From Aromatoleum toluvorans (GTDB lineage Bacteria; Pseudomonadota; Gammaproteobacteria; Burkholderiales; Rhodocyclaceae): DNA of 64,000 nucleotides. Of the stretch, positions 44,795 through 53,864 are shown piece by piece. The notes under the pieces were generated by a model. The model saw only the letters and a program-made list of their open reading frames with translations. It did not search any database and was not told where the DNA came from. Position 1 is the stretch's first letter, and every line of letters begins with the position of its first letter. The translations under genes and the position numbers were made by a program. The stretch lies in NCBI RefSeq assembly GCF_012910905.1, contig NZ_WTVN01000005.1, positions 100,116 to 164,115 on the forward strand. Direction: 5' to 3'.

Positions 44795-46537
44795 ATGGAC
44801 GCGCACGACGCTCCCGCCTTCCTCCACGAAGTCATCCTCTTCCTCGCACTCGCCGGCGTGCTGATCCCGCTGCTGCAGCGGCGCAGCATCAACCCGGTGC
44901 TCGGCTTTCTCGCCGTGGGCATGATCGTCGGCCCCTTCGGCCTCGGCCAGCACACCGACAGCGTCCCGTGGCTGAGCTATCTGACCTTCTCCCGCCAGGA
45001 GGACGTCGCGGTCTTTGCCGAGTTCGGCGTCATCTTCCTGATGTTCATGATCGGTCTGGAGATGTCCGTCGACCGCCTGTGGGCGATGCGCCGCCTCGTG
45101 TTCGGCCTCGGGGCCCTGCAGGTCGGCCTGTCGGCGCTCGTGATCGGCGGCATCGCCTACGCGTTCGGCAACACCTTCGAATCGTCCGTCGTGCTGGGTT
45201 TCGTCCTGTCCTTTTCCTCGACCGCCGTCGTGATGCAGCTCCTCACGCAGCGGCGCGAAGTCGGCACCCCGCTTGGCCAGGCGACCTTCTCGGTGCTGCT
45301 GTTCCAGGATCTCGCGGTCGTCCCGCTGCTCGTCGTCGTCAGCGTACTCGGGCAGAAATCCGGCGAAAGCGTCACCACGCTGATGGGCGTGGCGGCGCTC
45401 AAAGGCATCGCCACGGTCGCCCTGATCTACTTCATCGGCAGCCGCATCGTGCGCCCGCTCTTCCACCAGATCGCGGTGATCCGCCAGTCCGAATCCTTCA
45501 TGGCCGTGACCTTGCTCACGACGCTGGGCGTCGCGGCGCTCACGCAGGCGGCGGGCCTGTCGATGGAAATGGGCGCACTCCTCGCGGGCCTCCTGATCGC
45601 CGAGACCGAGTTCCGCCACGAGGTCGAGGTCACGATCGAGCCCTTCAAGGGCCTGCTGATGGGCCTCTTCTTCATGTCGGTGGGCATGGGCATCGACGTC
45701 AGCGCGATCCTCGCCGAACCCCTGCTGCTGCCGCTCTCGGTGATCGGCGTGCTCGCGATCAAGGGGCTGATCCTGATCGTGCTGTTCCGCCTCTTCGGCC
45801 TGTCGTGGGGACGCGCCGCCGAAGGCGGCATCATGCTCGGCCAGGGCGGCGAGTTTGCCTTCATCGTCATCGGCATGGCACTGGGCCTCGGCCTGATCAG
45901 CCCGACCGTCGGCCACTTCATGCTGCTCGTCGTGGGCCTGTCGATGCTCATCACGCCGCCGCTCACGCTCCTCGGCCGCAAGCTCGGCGACGGCATCGAC
46001 GCGAGGCTCGGCCGCCCGGCCACCGCGGAGGCGAGCGCCCCGCTCGACCAGATCAGCGGCCACGTGATCGTTGCCGGCTACGGCCGCGTCGGCCAGCTTA
46101 TCGGCGAGCTGCTGTCCGAACAGGGCATCCCCCACCTCGCCGTCGAAACGGACGCCAAGCGGGTCAAGAAACTGCGCGCGCGCGGTGCGCCGGTGCATTT
46201 CGGCGACGCCAGCCGCCCGGAACTGCTGCGCAAGCTGCATCTCGAACGGGCGGTCGCCGTCGTGCTGACGATGGACCACACCGCCGCCGCCGTGCACGCC
46301 GTGAAAGGCATCCGCGCGAGCTCGCCCGGCGTGCGCATCGCCGCCCGCGCGCGCGACGAAGCGCACGCCCAGGCGCTGCGCGACGCCGGCGCGACGGTCG
46401 TGATCCCCGAGACGCTGGAATCCGGCCTGCAGCTCGCCGGTTCGGTATTCGATACCCTGGGCGTCCCGGGCGACGTCGCGACCCGGCTGCTCGAACAGGA
46501 ACGCGCACGCCGCATCGCCGTGTTCCGCCCGGGCTGA
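44795..46537 (+). CDS. Kef/YbaL-type monovalent cation:proton antiporter (CPA2)
   Basis: 580 aa with about 12 N-terminal transmembrane helices of the CPA2 family (for example INPVLGFLAVGMIVGPFGLG, VLGFVLSFSSTAVVMQLL, SVLLFQDLAVVPLLVVVSVLG). A cytoplasmic TrkA-N/RCK domain begins at about residue 420 (HVIVAGYGRVGQLIGELL). Members export K+ or Na+ for H+ and are gated by nucleotides or glutathione adducts. The start follows ATCCCTCG with only a weak ribosome site; a TACACT -10-like box lies about 29 bp upstream. Confidence 0.9.
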   Translation: MDAHDAPAFLHEVILFLALAGVLIPLLQRRSINPVLGFLAVGMIVGPFGLGQHTDSVPWLSYLTFSRQEDVAVFAEFGVIFLMFMIGLEMSVDRLWAMRRLVFGLGALQVGLSALVIGGIAYAFGNTFESSVVLGFVLSFSSTAVVMQLLTQRREVGTPLGQATFSVLLFQDLAVVPLLVVVSVLGQKSGESVTTLMGVAALKGIATVALIYFIGSRIVRPLFHQIAVIRQSESFMAVTLLTTLGVAALTQAAGLSMEMGALLAGLLIAETEFRHEVEVTIEPFKGLLMGLFFMSVGMGIDVSAILAEPLLLPLSVIGVLAIKGLILIVLFRLFGLSWGRAAEGGIMLGQGGEFAFIVIGMALGLGLISPTVGHFMLLVVGLSMLITPPLTLLGRKLGDGIDARLGRPATAEASAPLDQISGHVIVAGYGRVGQLIGELLSEQGIPHLAVETDAKRVKKLRARGAPVHFGDASRPELLRKLHLERAVAVVLTMDHTAAAVHAVKGIRASSPGVRIAARARDEAHAQALRDAGATVVIPETLESGLQLAGSVFDTLGVPGDVATRLLEQERARRIAVFRPG

Positions 46538-46559
46538 ACCAGGAACGGAGGACGCCGCC

Positions 46560-47531
46560 ATGCCCACCCTCGCCCTCATCGCCACCGGCGGCACCATCGC
46601 CGGCGCCGCCGCGTCCGCGACCGACACCAGCGGCTACACCGCCGGCGCGCTGGGCGCCGATGCCCTGCTCGCGGCCGTGCCGCAGCTCGCCGACGTCGCG
46701 CAGATGCGCGCCGAGCAGCCCTTCAGCCTCGACAGCAAGGACATGGGGCCGGCCCACTGGCTCACCCTCGGCCGGCGCGCACAGGCGCTCCTCGACGACG
46801 CCAGCATCGACGGCATCGTCGTCACGCACGGCACCGACACGCTGGAAGAGACGGCCGCCTTCCTGCAGCTCACGCTCGCCGGCGCCAAGCCCGTCGTCCT
46901 CACCGCCGCGATGCGCCCCGCGACCGCGCTCTCCGCCGACGGCCCGATGAACCTCTACGCCGCCACCTGCGTCGCCGCCCACCCCGACAGCGCCGGCCGC
47001 GGCACGCTCGTAAGCTTCGGCGACGCGATCTTTCCCGCGCTCGGCGTGCGCAAGGGCGCGACCCACCGCCTCGACGCCTTCGCCGGCGCCACCGCCGGCG
47101 CGATCGGCCGCAACGACCCGGTGCGCTACTTCGTTCCGCCCCCGGCCACGCCCGGCCCGCTCGTCACGCTCGCCGCGGATCTCGCCGAACTGCCGCGCGT
47201 GGACGTCCTCTACGTCGGCGCCGGCACCCCGCCCGAACTCATCGACCTGCTGCGCGCAAACGGCGCGCGCGGCCTCGTCCTCGCGCTGCCCGGCAACGGC
47301 AGCCTGCCGGCCGCCTGGGAAGCGCCGGTCGCACGCGCCGTCGCTACCGGCATCCCCGTCGTCCGCGCGAGCCGCGTCGGACTCGGCGCCGTGAACCGCA
47401 AGGCGCTCGACGACCAGCTCGGCACCCTCCCCGCCGGCGAACTCCCCGCGTCGCAGGCGCGCGTCGCGCTGACGCTGGCCCTCGCCGCCGGCACTACCGC
47501 GACGCTCGACCGGCTGTTCGACGGCCGCTGA
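46560..47531 (+). CDS. L-asparaginase family protein
   Basis: 323-aa asparaginase-type amidohydrolase: ATGGTIAGAA (first catalytic Thr) at residues 8-17 and VTHGTDTLEETA (second Thr, Asp) at about 88. No signal peptide, so cytoplasmic although the sequence is closer to type II. 22 bp after the Kef-type gene with its own ribosome site (GGAGG), possibly co-transcribed. It converges on cysB across about 80 bp. Confidence 0.9.
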   Translation: MPTLALIATGGTIAGAAASATDTSGYTAGALGADALLAAVPQLADVAQMRAEQPFSLDSKDMGPAHWLTLGRRAQALLDDASIDGIVVTHGTDTLEETAAFLQLTLAGAKPVVLTAAMRPATALSADGPMNLYAATCVAAHPDSAGRGTLVSFGDAIFPALGVRKGATHRLDAFAGATAGAIGRNDPVRYFVPPPATPGPLVTLAADLAELPRVDVLYVGAGTPPELIDLLRANGARGLVLALPGNGSLPAAWEAPVARAVATGIPVVRASRVGLGAVNRKALDDQLGTLPAGELPASQARVALTLALAAGTTATLDRLFDGR

Positions 47532-47613
47532 CGGGCACGTCCCGGAACGTCGGCGCGGCGCGTCCCCGTCCGGGGGCCAGGGACGCCTCGAAGCCGCCAG
47601 CGAACGACCGCCG

Positions 47614-48555
47614 CTACATCCCGTAATCCTCGCCCCCGCCCGCCAGCGACACATCGATCATCCGCCGCGTCAGGTGCGGCGCGAACAGCTCGATGAACGC
47701 ATACACATAACCGCGCAGGTAGGCGTTGCGCCGCAGCCCCACGCGCGTCGTGCTCGACTCGAAGAGGTGCGCGGCATCGGCCATCCCCAGCCCCTTGTCG
47801 CTCGCCGCATCGTAGGCCATGCGCGCGACGATGCCGATGCCGAGGTCCATCGCGACATAGGTCTTGATCACGTCGGAGTCGAGTGCCGTCAGCACCACGT
47901 TCGGCCGCAGCCCACGCCCGAGGAAAGCCTTGTTGATCAGGCTGCGCCCGGTGAAGGCGTCGTCGTAGGTGATCACCGGATAGCGCGCGATCGCCTCCAG
48001 CGTCAGCGGATGCTCCTTCAGGATCGGATGGCGCGGCGCCGCGACGACGCAGCGGTTCCACTGGTAGCAGGGCAGCATCACCATCTCGTCGTACTCGGCG
48101 ATCGCCTCGGTCGCGATCGCGATGTCCGCCTCGCCCGACATCACCATGTCGCACACCTGGCGCGGACTGCCCTGATGCAGCGACAGCTTCACCTGCGGAA
48201 AGCGCTGCATGAAGCTGCGGATCACGCGCGGCAGCACGTAGCGCGCCTGCGTGTGCGTCGTCGCGATCGAGAAGTCCCCTGCGACCTCGTTCGTGAACTC
48301 GTCCCCGACCTGCCGCAGGTTGTCCGCATCGCGCAGCATGCGCTCGGCGATTGCCAGCACCTGCCGGCCCGGCTGCGTCACATCGACCAGGCGCTTGCCG
48401 TGGCGCACGAAGATATCGACCCCCAGCTCCGCCTCGAACTGCCGGATCTGCTTCGACACCCCCGGCTGCGACGTGAACAGCGCCTCCGCCGCCTCGGACA
48501 CGTTCAGCCCGCGACGCGCGACTTCGTGGATGTAGCGCAGCTGCTGGAGGTTCAT
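47614..48555 (-). CDS. cysB: LysR-type regulator CysB
   Basis: 313-aa CysB/Cbl regulator: MNLQQLRYIHEVARRGLNVSEAAEALFTSQPGVSKQIRQFEAELGVDIF is the diagnostic CysB start. The ligand domain follows, with TTHTQARYVLPRV (the Thr residues that bind sulfate/N-acetylserine). In enterics it activates the sulfate genes when O-acetylserine accumulates. The ATG preceded by AAGGGG is used; two upstream codons begin with GTG. It diverges from the TSUP-cysI operon, exactly where an activator of that operon would be expected. Confidence 0.93.
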   Translation of the reverse strand: MNLQQLRYIHEVARRGLNVSEAAEALFTSQPGVSKQIRQFEAELGVDIFVRHGKRLVDVTQPGRQVLAIAERMLRDADNLRQVGDEFTNEVAGDFSIATTHTQARYVLPRVIRSFMQRFPQVKLSLHQGSPRQVCDMVMSGEADIAIATEAIAEYDEMVMLPCYQWNRCVVAAPRHPILKEHPLTLEAIARYPVITYDDAFTGRSLINKAFLGRGLRPNVVLTALDSDVIKTYVAMDLGIGIVARMAYDAASDKGLGMADAAHLFESSTTRVGLRRNAYLRGYVYAFIELFAPHLTRRMIDVSLAGGGEDYGM

Positions 48556-48575
48556 GGCCACCCCTTATATAACCA

Positions 48576-48591
48576 AAACTTCTTAAAGTTT
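48576..48591. promoter_or_regulatory. Palindrome in the cysB-TSUP divergent gap
   Basis: AAACTT and AAGTTT flank 4 bases in an AT-rich stretch between the two divergent starts. Position and base content fit a CysB target or the promoter region of both genes; the CysB consensus is too loose for certainty. Confidence 0.4.
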
Positions 48592-48662
48592 AACGCAAAC
48601 CATCTTTCTGATCCCGAACCTCCCACATACGATGCACCGCACCATACAAGGGGAACGTATTC

Positions 48663-49442
48663 ATGGACTTTGCCTACACAGTCGCCGGGTTCGCGGTCGG
48701 CGCCGTCGTCGGATTGACCGGCGTCGGCGGCGGATCGCTGATGACGCCTCTGCTCGTGCTGCTGTTCGGCATCCATCCCTCGGTCGCGGTCGGCACCGAC
48801 CTGCTCTACGCCGCGATCACCAAAGCCGGCGGCACGCTCGCCCACGGCAGGAAGGGCACGGTCGACTGGGCCGTGACAAGACGCCTCGCCACCGGTAGCA
48901 TCCCCGCCGCTGCGCTGACGCTGGTGCTGGTCGGCAAGTTCGCCCCCGGCGGCATCGGCGGCGCCACCAGCCTCATCAAGGTGGCGCTGGGGATCGCGCT
49001 GTTGCTGACGGCGGTCGCACTCATCTTCCGCAAGCAGATCCAGGCCTATGCCGCAAGACGCTTCGGCGGCCAGCCGAACCCGGTGCGCACGGCCCGCCTC
49101 ACGGTCCTGACCGGTGCGATCCTGGGCGTGCTGGTGTCGATCTCCTCGGTCGGCGCCGGCGCACTCGGCGTGACCGCGCTGTTCCTGCTGTACCCCGGGA
49201 TGTCGGCCCTGCGCATCGTCGGCTCGGATATCGCCCACGCGGTGCCGCTGACGCTGGTCGCCGGCATCGGCCACTGGATGCTGGGCAGCGTCGACTGGCT
49301 GCTGCTCGGCAGCCTGATCGTCGGCTCGCTGCCGGGCATCTGGATCGGCAGCCACATTTCGACGAAGGTGCCCGAACGGGTGCTGCGCCCGATGCTCGCG
49401 ACGATGCTGGTGCTCGTCGGCGCGAAGATGATCGGACACTGA
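48663..49442 (+). CDS. TSUP-family (TauE/SafE) permease of the sulfur operon
   Basis: 259-aa permease with about 7-8 hydrophobic helices and the duplicated TSUP pattern (GLTGVGGGSLMTPLLVLLFGIHPSVAVGTDLLYAAITKAGG in the first half; SISSVGAGALGVTALFLLYP and GSDIAHAVPLTLVAG in the second). Family members move sulfite, sulfoacetate, thiosulfate or sulfate. First in a chain of sulfate-assimilation genes, so it probably handles sulfate or sulfite; direction of transport is not readable. Confidence 0.88.
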   Translation: MDFAYTVAGFAVGAVVGLTGVGGGSLMTPLLVLLFGIHPSVAVGTDLLYAAITKAGGTLAHGRKGTVDWAVTRRLATGSIPAAALTLVLVGKFAPGGIGGATSLIKVALGIALLLTAVALIFRKQIQAYAARRFGGQPNPVRTARLTVLTGAILGVLVSISSVGAGALGVTALFLLYPGMSALRIVGSDIAHAVPLTLVAGIGHWMLGSVDWLLLGSLIVGSLPGIWIGSHISTKVPERVLRPMLATMLVLVGAKMIGH

Positions 49443-49480
49443 AACGGCAGGATTTGAAGGACTCAACGAGAGAGTACGCA

Positions 49481-51166
49481 ATGTACCAATACGACGAATA
49501 CGACCAGCAGCTTCTCGACGAACGCGTCGCGCAGTTCCGCGACCAGATGCGGCGTCACCTCGCCGGCGAGCTGACCGACGACGAGTTCCGTCCGGTGCGT
49601 CTGCAGAACGGCCTGTACATCCAGCGCCACGCGCCGATGTTCCGCATCTCCGTGCCCTACGGCCATCTCGCCAGCCGCCAGCTGCGCAAGCTCGCGCACC
49701 TCGCGCGCACCTACGACCGCGGCTATGCGCACTTCACGACGCGCACCAACGTCCAGTTCAACTGGTCGCCGCTGGAAGTGATCCCCGACATGCTCGCCGA
49801 GCTCGCGACCGTGCAGATGCACGCGAACCAGACCTCGGGCAACGACATCCGCAACATCACCGCCGACCCCTTCGCCGGCGTCGCAGCCGACGAGATCGTC
49901 GATCCGCGTCCGTGGGCCGAGCTCCTGCGCCAGTGGGCGACCTACAACCCCGAATTCGCCTACCTGCCGCGCAAGTTCAAGATCGCCGTGAATGGCGCCA
50001 TCGAAGACCGCGTCGTGCTGCGCGTCTACGACATCGGCCTCGACTTCAAGCGCGATGCCGCAGGCAACATCGGTTTCCGCGTGCTGGTCGGCGGCGGCCT
50101 GGGCCGCACGCCGATCCTCGGCGAGGAGATCGAGAGCTTCGTGCCGTGGCAGCACCTGATCACCTATTGCGAAGCGATCCTGCGCGTCTATAACCGCTAC
50201 GGCCGGCGCGACAACATCTGGAAGGCGCGCATCAAGATCCTCGTCAAGGCGCTCGGCGTCGAGGAGTTCCGCTGGCAGGTGCGCGAGGAATGGGCGCATG
50301 CGAAGGACGGCCCGAACACCCTCACGGAAGCCGAAGTCGCGCGCGTCGCGGCGCACTTTGTCGATCCGCAGTACGAAGACCTGCCGGCCGACGACAAGCC
50401 GCACCATCATCACATCGTCGAAAACCTCGCCTTCGCCGCGTGGGTCAAGCGCAACGTGCGCGCCCACAAGAAGCCGGGCTACGCCTCCGTGACGCTGTCG
50501 CTGAAGAAGACCGGCATCGCGCCGGGCGACATCAGCGCCGATCAGATGGACCTCGTCGCCGACTGGGCGGACCGTTTCAGCTTCGGCGAGGCGCGCATGA
50601 CCCACGAGCAGAACGTCGTGCTGGCCGACGTGAAGCTGTCGGACCTGTATACGCTGTGGCAGCTTGCCAGCAAGGCGGGCCTCGCGACGCCGAACATCGG
50701 CCTGCTGACCGACATCATCTGCTGCCCCGGCGGCGACTTCTGCAGCCTCGCGAACGCGAAGTCGATCCCGATCGCGCAGGCGATCCAGGAGCGCTTCGAC
50801 GATCTCGACTACCTGTACGACATCGGCGACATCGACATCAACATCTCGGGCTGCATGAACTCCTGCGGCCACCACCACGTCGGCCACATCGGCATCCTCG
50901 GTGTCGATAAGAACGGCGAGGAGTGGTACCAGGTCACGATCGGCGGCACGCAGGGCAACGACACCGCGCTCGGCAAGGTCATCGGCCCGTCGTTTGCGCG
51001 CGCGCAGATGGCCGACGTCGTCGAGAAGCTGATCGAAACCTATATCGAACACCGGCACCCCGACGAGCGCTTCGTCGACACGGTGCACCGCCTCGGCATC
51101 GAACCGTTCAAGCAGCGGGTCTATGGCGGCGAACAACACACGCAAAGGAAGGTGGCGAATGCCTAA
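49481..51166 (+). CDS. cysI: Assimilatory sulfite reductase hemoprotein CysI
   Basis: 561-aa nitrite/sulfite reductase that reduces sulfite to sulfide. It binds siroheme and a 4Fe-4S cluster through Cys415 and Cys421 (CCPGGDFC, residues 414-421) plus Cys458 and Cys462 (GCMNSC). The N-terminal ferredoxin-like half (RLQNGLYIQRHAPMFRISVPYG) and VQFNWSPLE are typical. No CysJ flavoprotein is nearby, so electrons probably come from ferredoxin or another carrier. ATG start with GAGAGAG upstream; the TTG nine codons before is unlikely. Confidence 0.93.
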   Translation: MYQYDEYDQQLLDERVAQFRDQMRRHLAGELTDDEFRPVRLQNGLYIQRHAPMFRISVPYGHLASRQLRKLAHLARTYDRGYAHFTTRTNVQFNWSPLEVIPDMLAELATVQMHANQTSGNDIRNITADPFAGVAADEIVDPRPWAELLRQWATYNPEFAYLPRKFKIAVNGAIEDRVVLRVYDIGLDFKRDAAGNIGFRVLVGGGLGRTPILGEEIESFVPWQHLITYCEAILRVYNRYGRRDNIWKARIKILVKALGVEEFRWQVREEWAHAKDGPNTLTEAEVARVAAHFVDPQYEDLPADDKPHHHHIVENLAFAAWVKRNVRAHKKPGYASVTLSLKKTGIAPGDISADQMDLVADWADRFSFGEARMTHEQNVVLADVKLSDLYTLWQLASKAGLATPNIGLLTDIICCPGGDFCSLANAKSIPIAQAIQERFDDLDYLYDIGDIDINISGCMNSCGHHHVGHIGILGVDKNGEEWYQVTIGGTQGNDTALGKVIGPSFARAQMADVVEKLIETYIEHRHPDERFVDTVHRLGIEPFKQRVYGGEQHTQRKVANA

Positions 51167-51710
51167 GCTGATCAAGAACGGCCGGGTCGTCGCGGACGAC
51201 TGGCAGCTCGTCCTGCTCGCCGAGGGCGAAGCCCCCGCGGACGTCGCGGTGCCCGCCGGGCGCACGCTCGTGCCGCTCGCCGTGTGGCAGGCCCGCCGCG
51301 ACGAACTCGCGGCCCGCGCCGAGAGCGGCGAACTGGGCGTGTGGCTCGACGCCGGCGAAGGCCCCGAGGACATCGCCGACGACGTCAAGCGCCTTGCCGT
51401 CATCGCGGTGAACTTCCCCAAGTTCACCGACGGACGCGGCTACTCGACCGCCACGCTGCTGCGCACGCGCTACGGCTACACCGGCGAGCTGCGCGCGATC
51501 GGCGACGTGCTGCGCGACCAGTTCAACTACATGACGCGCAGCGGCTTCGATGCGCTGCAGCCGCGAGCGGACCGCTACACCGACGAGCAGCTCGCAGCGG
51601 CCGTCGCGAACGTCAGCGACTTCACGCAGCCCTACCAGGCCTCGGCCACCCACCCGCAGCCGCTGTTCCGCCGCGTCGCCCGTCCGACCCAGGCGCAGGT
51701 GAAGTCGTGA
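51159..51710 (+). CDS. DUF934 sulfur-assimilation accessory protein
   Basis: 183 aa, DUF934 family: VNFPKFTDGRGYSTATLLRTRYGYTGELRAIGDVLRDQFNYM is the conserved core. In proteobacteria it is regularly found between cysI and cysH; it may help electron delivery to sulfite reductase, but this is unproven. It overlaps the cysI end by 8 bases and the cysH start by GTGA. No signal peptide or membrane helix. Confidence 0.88.
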   Translation: MPKLIKNGRVVADDWQLVLLAEGEAPADVAVPAGRTLVPLAVWQARRDELAARAESGELGVWLDAGEGPEDIADDVKRLAVIAVNFPKFTDGRGYSTATLLRTRYGYTGELRAIGDVLRDQFNYMTRSGFDALQPRADRYTDEQLAAAVANVSDFTQPYQASATHPQPLFRRVARPTQAQVKS

Positions 51711-52477
51711 ACAGCGCCGTGACGCTGCTGCGCCCGGCCGCCACCAACCCCGCCACGCGCCCCGAGCTCACGCCGGCGCTGGTCGACGCCGTCGGCGCCA
51801 AGACCGACGCCGCCCTCGAACTGCTGCGCGCGGCGGTCGCCGAGTTCGGCAGTGCCGGCGAAATCACCTTCGCGAACAGCTTCGGCGCCGAGGACATGGT
51901 CCTCACCGACCTGATCCTGCGCGAAGGGCAGCCGATCGAGATCTTCTCGCTCGACACCGGGCGCCTGCCGGCCGAGACCTACACGCTGATGGGCGAGGTC
52001 GAGCAGCGCTACGGCACGAAGCTGAAGGTCTTCTTCCCGAAGTCCGATGCAGTCGAAACCTACGTCCGCAGCCACGGCATCAACGCCTTCTACGAATCCG
52101 TCGAGCTGCGCAAGGCTTGCTGCCACATGCGCAAGGTCGAGCCGCTGCAGCGTGCGCTGGCCGGCAAGAAGGCGTGGATCACCGGCCTGCGCGCCGCCCA
52201 ATCGACGACGCGCAGCGGCCTGCCGACGCGCGAATTCGATCAGGGCAACGGCCTCGTGAAGCTCAATCCGCTGTCGGACTGGTCCGAGACCGAAGTGTGG
52301 GCCTACATCCGCATGCACGAGGTGCCCTACAACGCCCTGCACGAGCAGTTCTACCCCAGCATCGGCTGTGCCCCCTGCACGCGCGCGATCGCCGTCGGCG
52401 AGGACGTCCGCGCCGGCCGCTGGTGGTGGGAGGACCCGCAGAGCAAGGAATGCGGCCTGCACGTCAAGAAAGGCTGA
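51707..52477 (+). CDS. cysH: Adenylyl-sulfate (APS) reductase, CysH family
   Basis: 256-aa reductase. Four cysteines fit a 4Fe-4S site: Cys138-Cys139 (KACCHMRK) and Cys221-x2-Cys224 (CAPCTR), plus the C-terminal active-site Cys in KECGLHVK. This set marks the APS type, which reduces APS directly and needs no APS kinase; it agrees with the absence of cysC. It starts at GTG overlapping the DUF934 stop (GTGA). Residues LDTGRLPAETY bind the substrate. Confidence 0.9.
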   Translation: MNSAVTLLRPAATNPATRPELTPALVDAVGAKTDAALELLRAAVAEFGSAGEITFANSFGAEDMVLTDLILREGQPIEIFSLDTGRLPAETYTLMGEVEQRYGTKLKVFFPKSDAVETYVRSHGINAFYESVELRKACCHMRKVEPLQRALAGKKAWITGLRAAQSTTRSGLPTREFDQGNGLVKLNPLSDWSETEVWAYIRMHEVPYNALHEQFYPSIGCAPCTRAIAVGEDVRAGRWWWEDPQSKECGLHVKKG

Positions 52478-52523
52478 CATTCGCCCGAACACGCACCGAG
52501 AACACAAGTAACCGAGAACCAAG

Positions 52524-53459
52524 ATGTCCACGCTGACTCGTCAAACCCTGACCCACCTCGACTGGCTCGAAGCCGAGGCGATCCACATCATGCGCGAGGT
52601 CGCCGGCCAGTGCTCGAACCCCGTGCTGCTGTTCTCCGGCGGCAAGGATTCGATCTGCATGCTGCGCATCGCCGAGAAGGCATTCCGCCCGGGCAAGTTC
52701 CCCTTCCCCCTGATGCACATCGACACCGGCCACAACTACAAGGAAGTGGTCGAGTTCCGCGACAAGCGCGCAGCCGAACTGGGCGAGCGGCTGATCGTCC
52801 GCTCGGTGGAAGACTCCATGAAGCGCGGCACCGTCGTGCTGAAGCACGAGAACGAGTCGCGCAACAAGCACCAGTCGGTGACGCTGCTCGAGGCGATCGA
52901 GGAGTTCGGTTTCGACGCCTGCATCGGCGGGGCCCGCCGCGATGAGGAGAAGGCGCGCGCGAAGGAGCGGATCATGAGCTTCCGCGACGAGTTCGGCCAG
53001 TGGGACCCGAAGAACCAGCGCCCCGAGCTGTGGAACCTGTACAACGCGCGCAGCCACAAGGGCGAGAACATTCGCGCCTTCCCCATCAGCAACTGGACTG
53101 AAATGGACGTGTGGCAGTACATCGAGCGCGAGAAGCTCGAACTGCCGTCGATCTACTTCGCCCATCAGCGTTCGGTGGTCATCCGCCAGGGCGCCATCGT
53201 TCCGGTCAACGTGCCGCTGATGAGCGGCGAACTGACCAACCTGCCCAAGGCCGGGGAGGAAATCGTCGAACTGCAGGTGCGTTTCCGTACCGTCGGCGAC
53301 ATCTCCTGCACGGCGCCGGTGGAGTCGGACGCCGACACCGTGGAGAAGATCGTGATTGAAACTGCCACAACCACCATCACCGAGCGCGGCGCCACCCGTC
53401 TGGACGACCAGACCTCTGAAGCGTCGATGGAGCAGCGGAAGAAGGAAGGGTATTTCTAA
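52524..53459 (+). CDS. cysD: Sulfate adenylyltransferase subunit CysD
   Basis: 311-aa ATP sulfurylase catalytic subunit; forms APS from ATP and sulfate with CysN. N-type ATP pyrophosphatase PP-loop SGGKDS at residues 38-43, and the family end MEQRKKEGYF. It starts with ATG after AACCAAG. Normally directly followed by cysN; here the two are parted by a 405-bp gap that holds two repeat elements. Confidence 0.95.
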   Translation: MSTLTRQTLTHLDWLEAEAIHIMREVAGQCSNPVLLFSGGKDSICMLRIAEKAFRPGKFPFPLMHIDTGHNYKEVVEFRDKRAAELGERLIVRSVEDSMKRGTVVLKHENESRNKHQSVTLLEAIEEFGFDACIGGARRDEEKARAKERIMSFRDEFGQWDPKNQRPELWNLYNARSHKGENIRAFPISNWTEMDVWQYIEREKLELPSIYFAHQRSVVIRQGAIVPVNVPLMSGELTNLPKAGEEIVELQVRFRTVGDISCTAPVESDADTVEKIVIETATTTITERGATRLDDQTSEASMEQRKKEGYF

Positions 53460-53498
53460 GAGCGTTGTCGGGGTAACCGGAGGTGCGGGGCGCTAAGC

Positions 53499-53607
53499 GA
53501 GCCGGGCGGGGAATTTGCTCCGTCGGCTGCGGAACTCGCAGTACAGCGCGCTTCCGCGCTGTCTGCTCAGACAGTCCTCGCCGCTCCGCAAACACCCCGC
53601 CCGGCTC
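53499..53607. repeat. Palindromic repeat element, copy A (cysD-cysN gap)
   Basis: About 109 bp. The ends are a perfect 13-base inverted repeat (GAGCCGGGCGGGG / CCCCGCCCGGCTC). Inside is a perfect 8-bp stem ACAGCGCG/CGCGCTGT around CTTC. On the minus strand it carries GACTGTCTGAGC...GCGAGTTCCGCAG. It has no open frame of note. It matches copy B in opposite orientation. Confidence 0.75.
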
Positions 53608-53677
53608 TTGCTGTGTGCAGATGGAACGTTAAAGGCAAAGGCGTCTTGAACCCGGCCCTTCGCCCACCCCGAACGTA

Positions 53678-53792
53678 GCCGGGGACGTGCGGGGTGTTCG
53701 CGGCGCGGCGAGGACTGTCTGAGCGCAGGCGCGGAAGCGCGCCGCTGCGCGAGTTCCGCAGCCGCAGAGCGAATACCCCGCGCGGCGCCGGC
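53678..53792. repeat. Palindromic repeat element, copy B (cysD-cysN gap)
   Basis: About 115 bp, inverted relative to copy A. Arms GCGGGGTGTTCGC and GCGAATACCCCGC pair at 12 of 13 positions. A central stem with GCGCGGAAGCGCGC follows GACTGTCTGAGC and precedes GCGAGTTCCGCAG. Core and flanks match the reverse complement of copy A closely; the differences fall largely within the stems and several keep the pairing. The 70 bp between copies and the 70 bp after B show nothing else apart from the cysN ribosome site. Confidence 0.75.
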
Positions 53793-53864
53793 GAATTAGC
53801 AGCACGGCAACCCAAACGAACAGCAGCAACCAGAATTCTCGAAAGATCTGAAGGAAACAAAACC

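Noticed and set aside
47560..47586. 7-bp stem GCGTCCC/GGGACGC between the asparaginase and cysB ends
   Set aside because: Short, no T-run, and such pairs are frequent by chance at this GC content.
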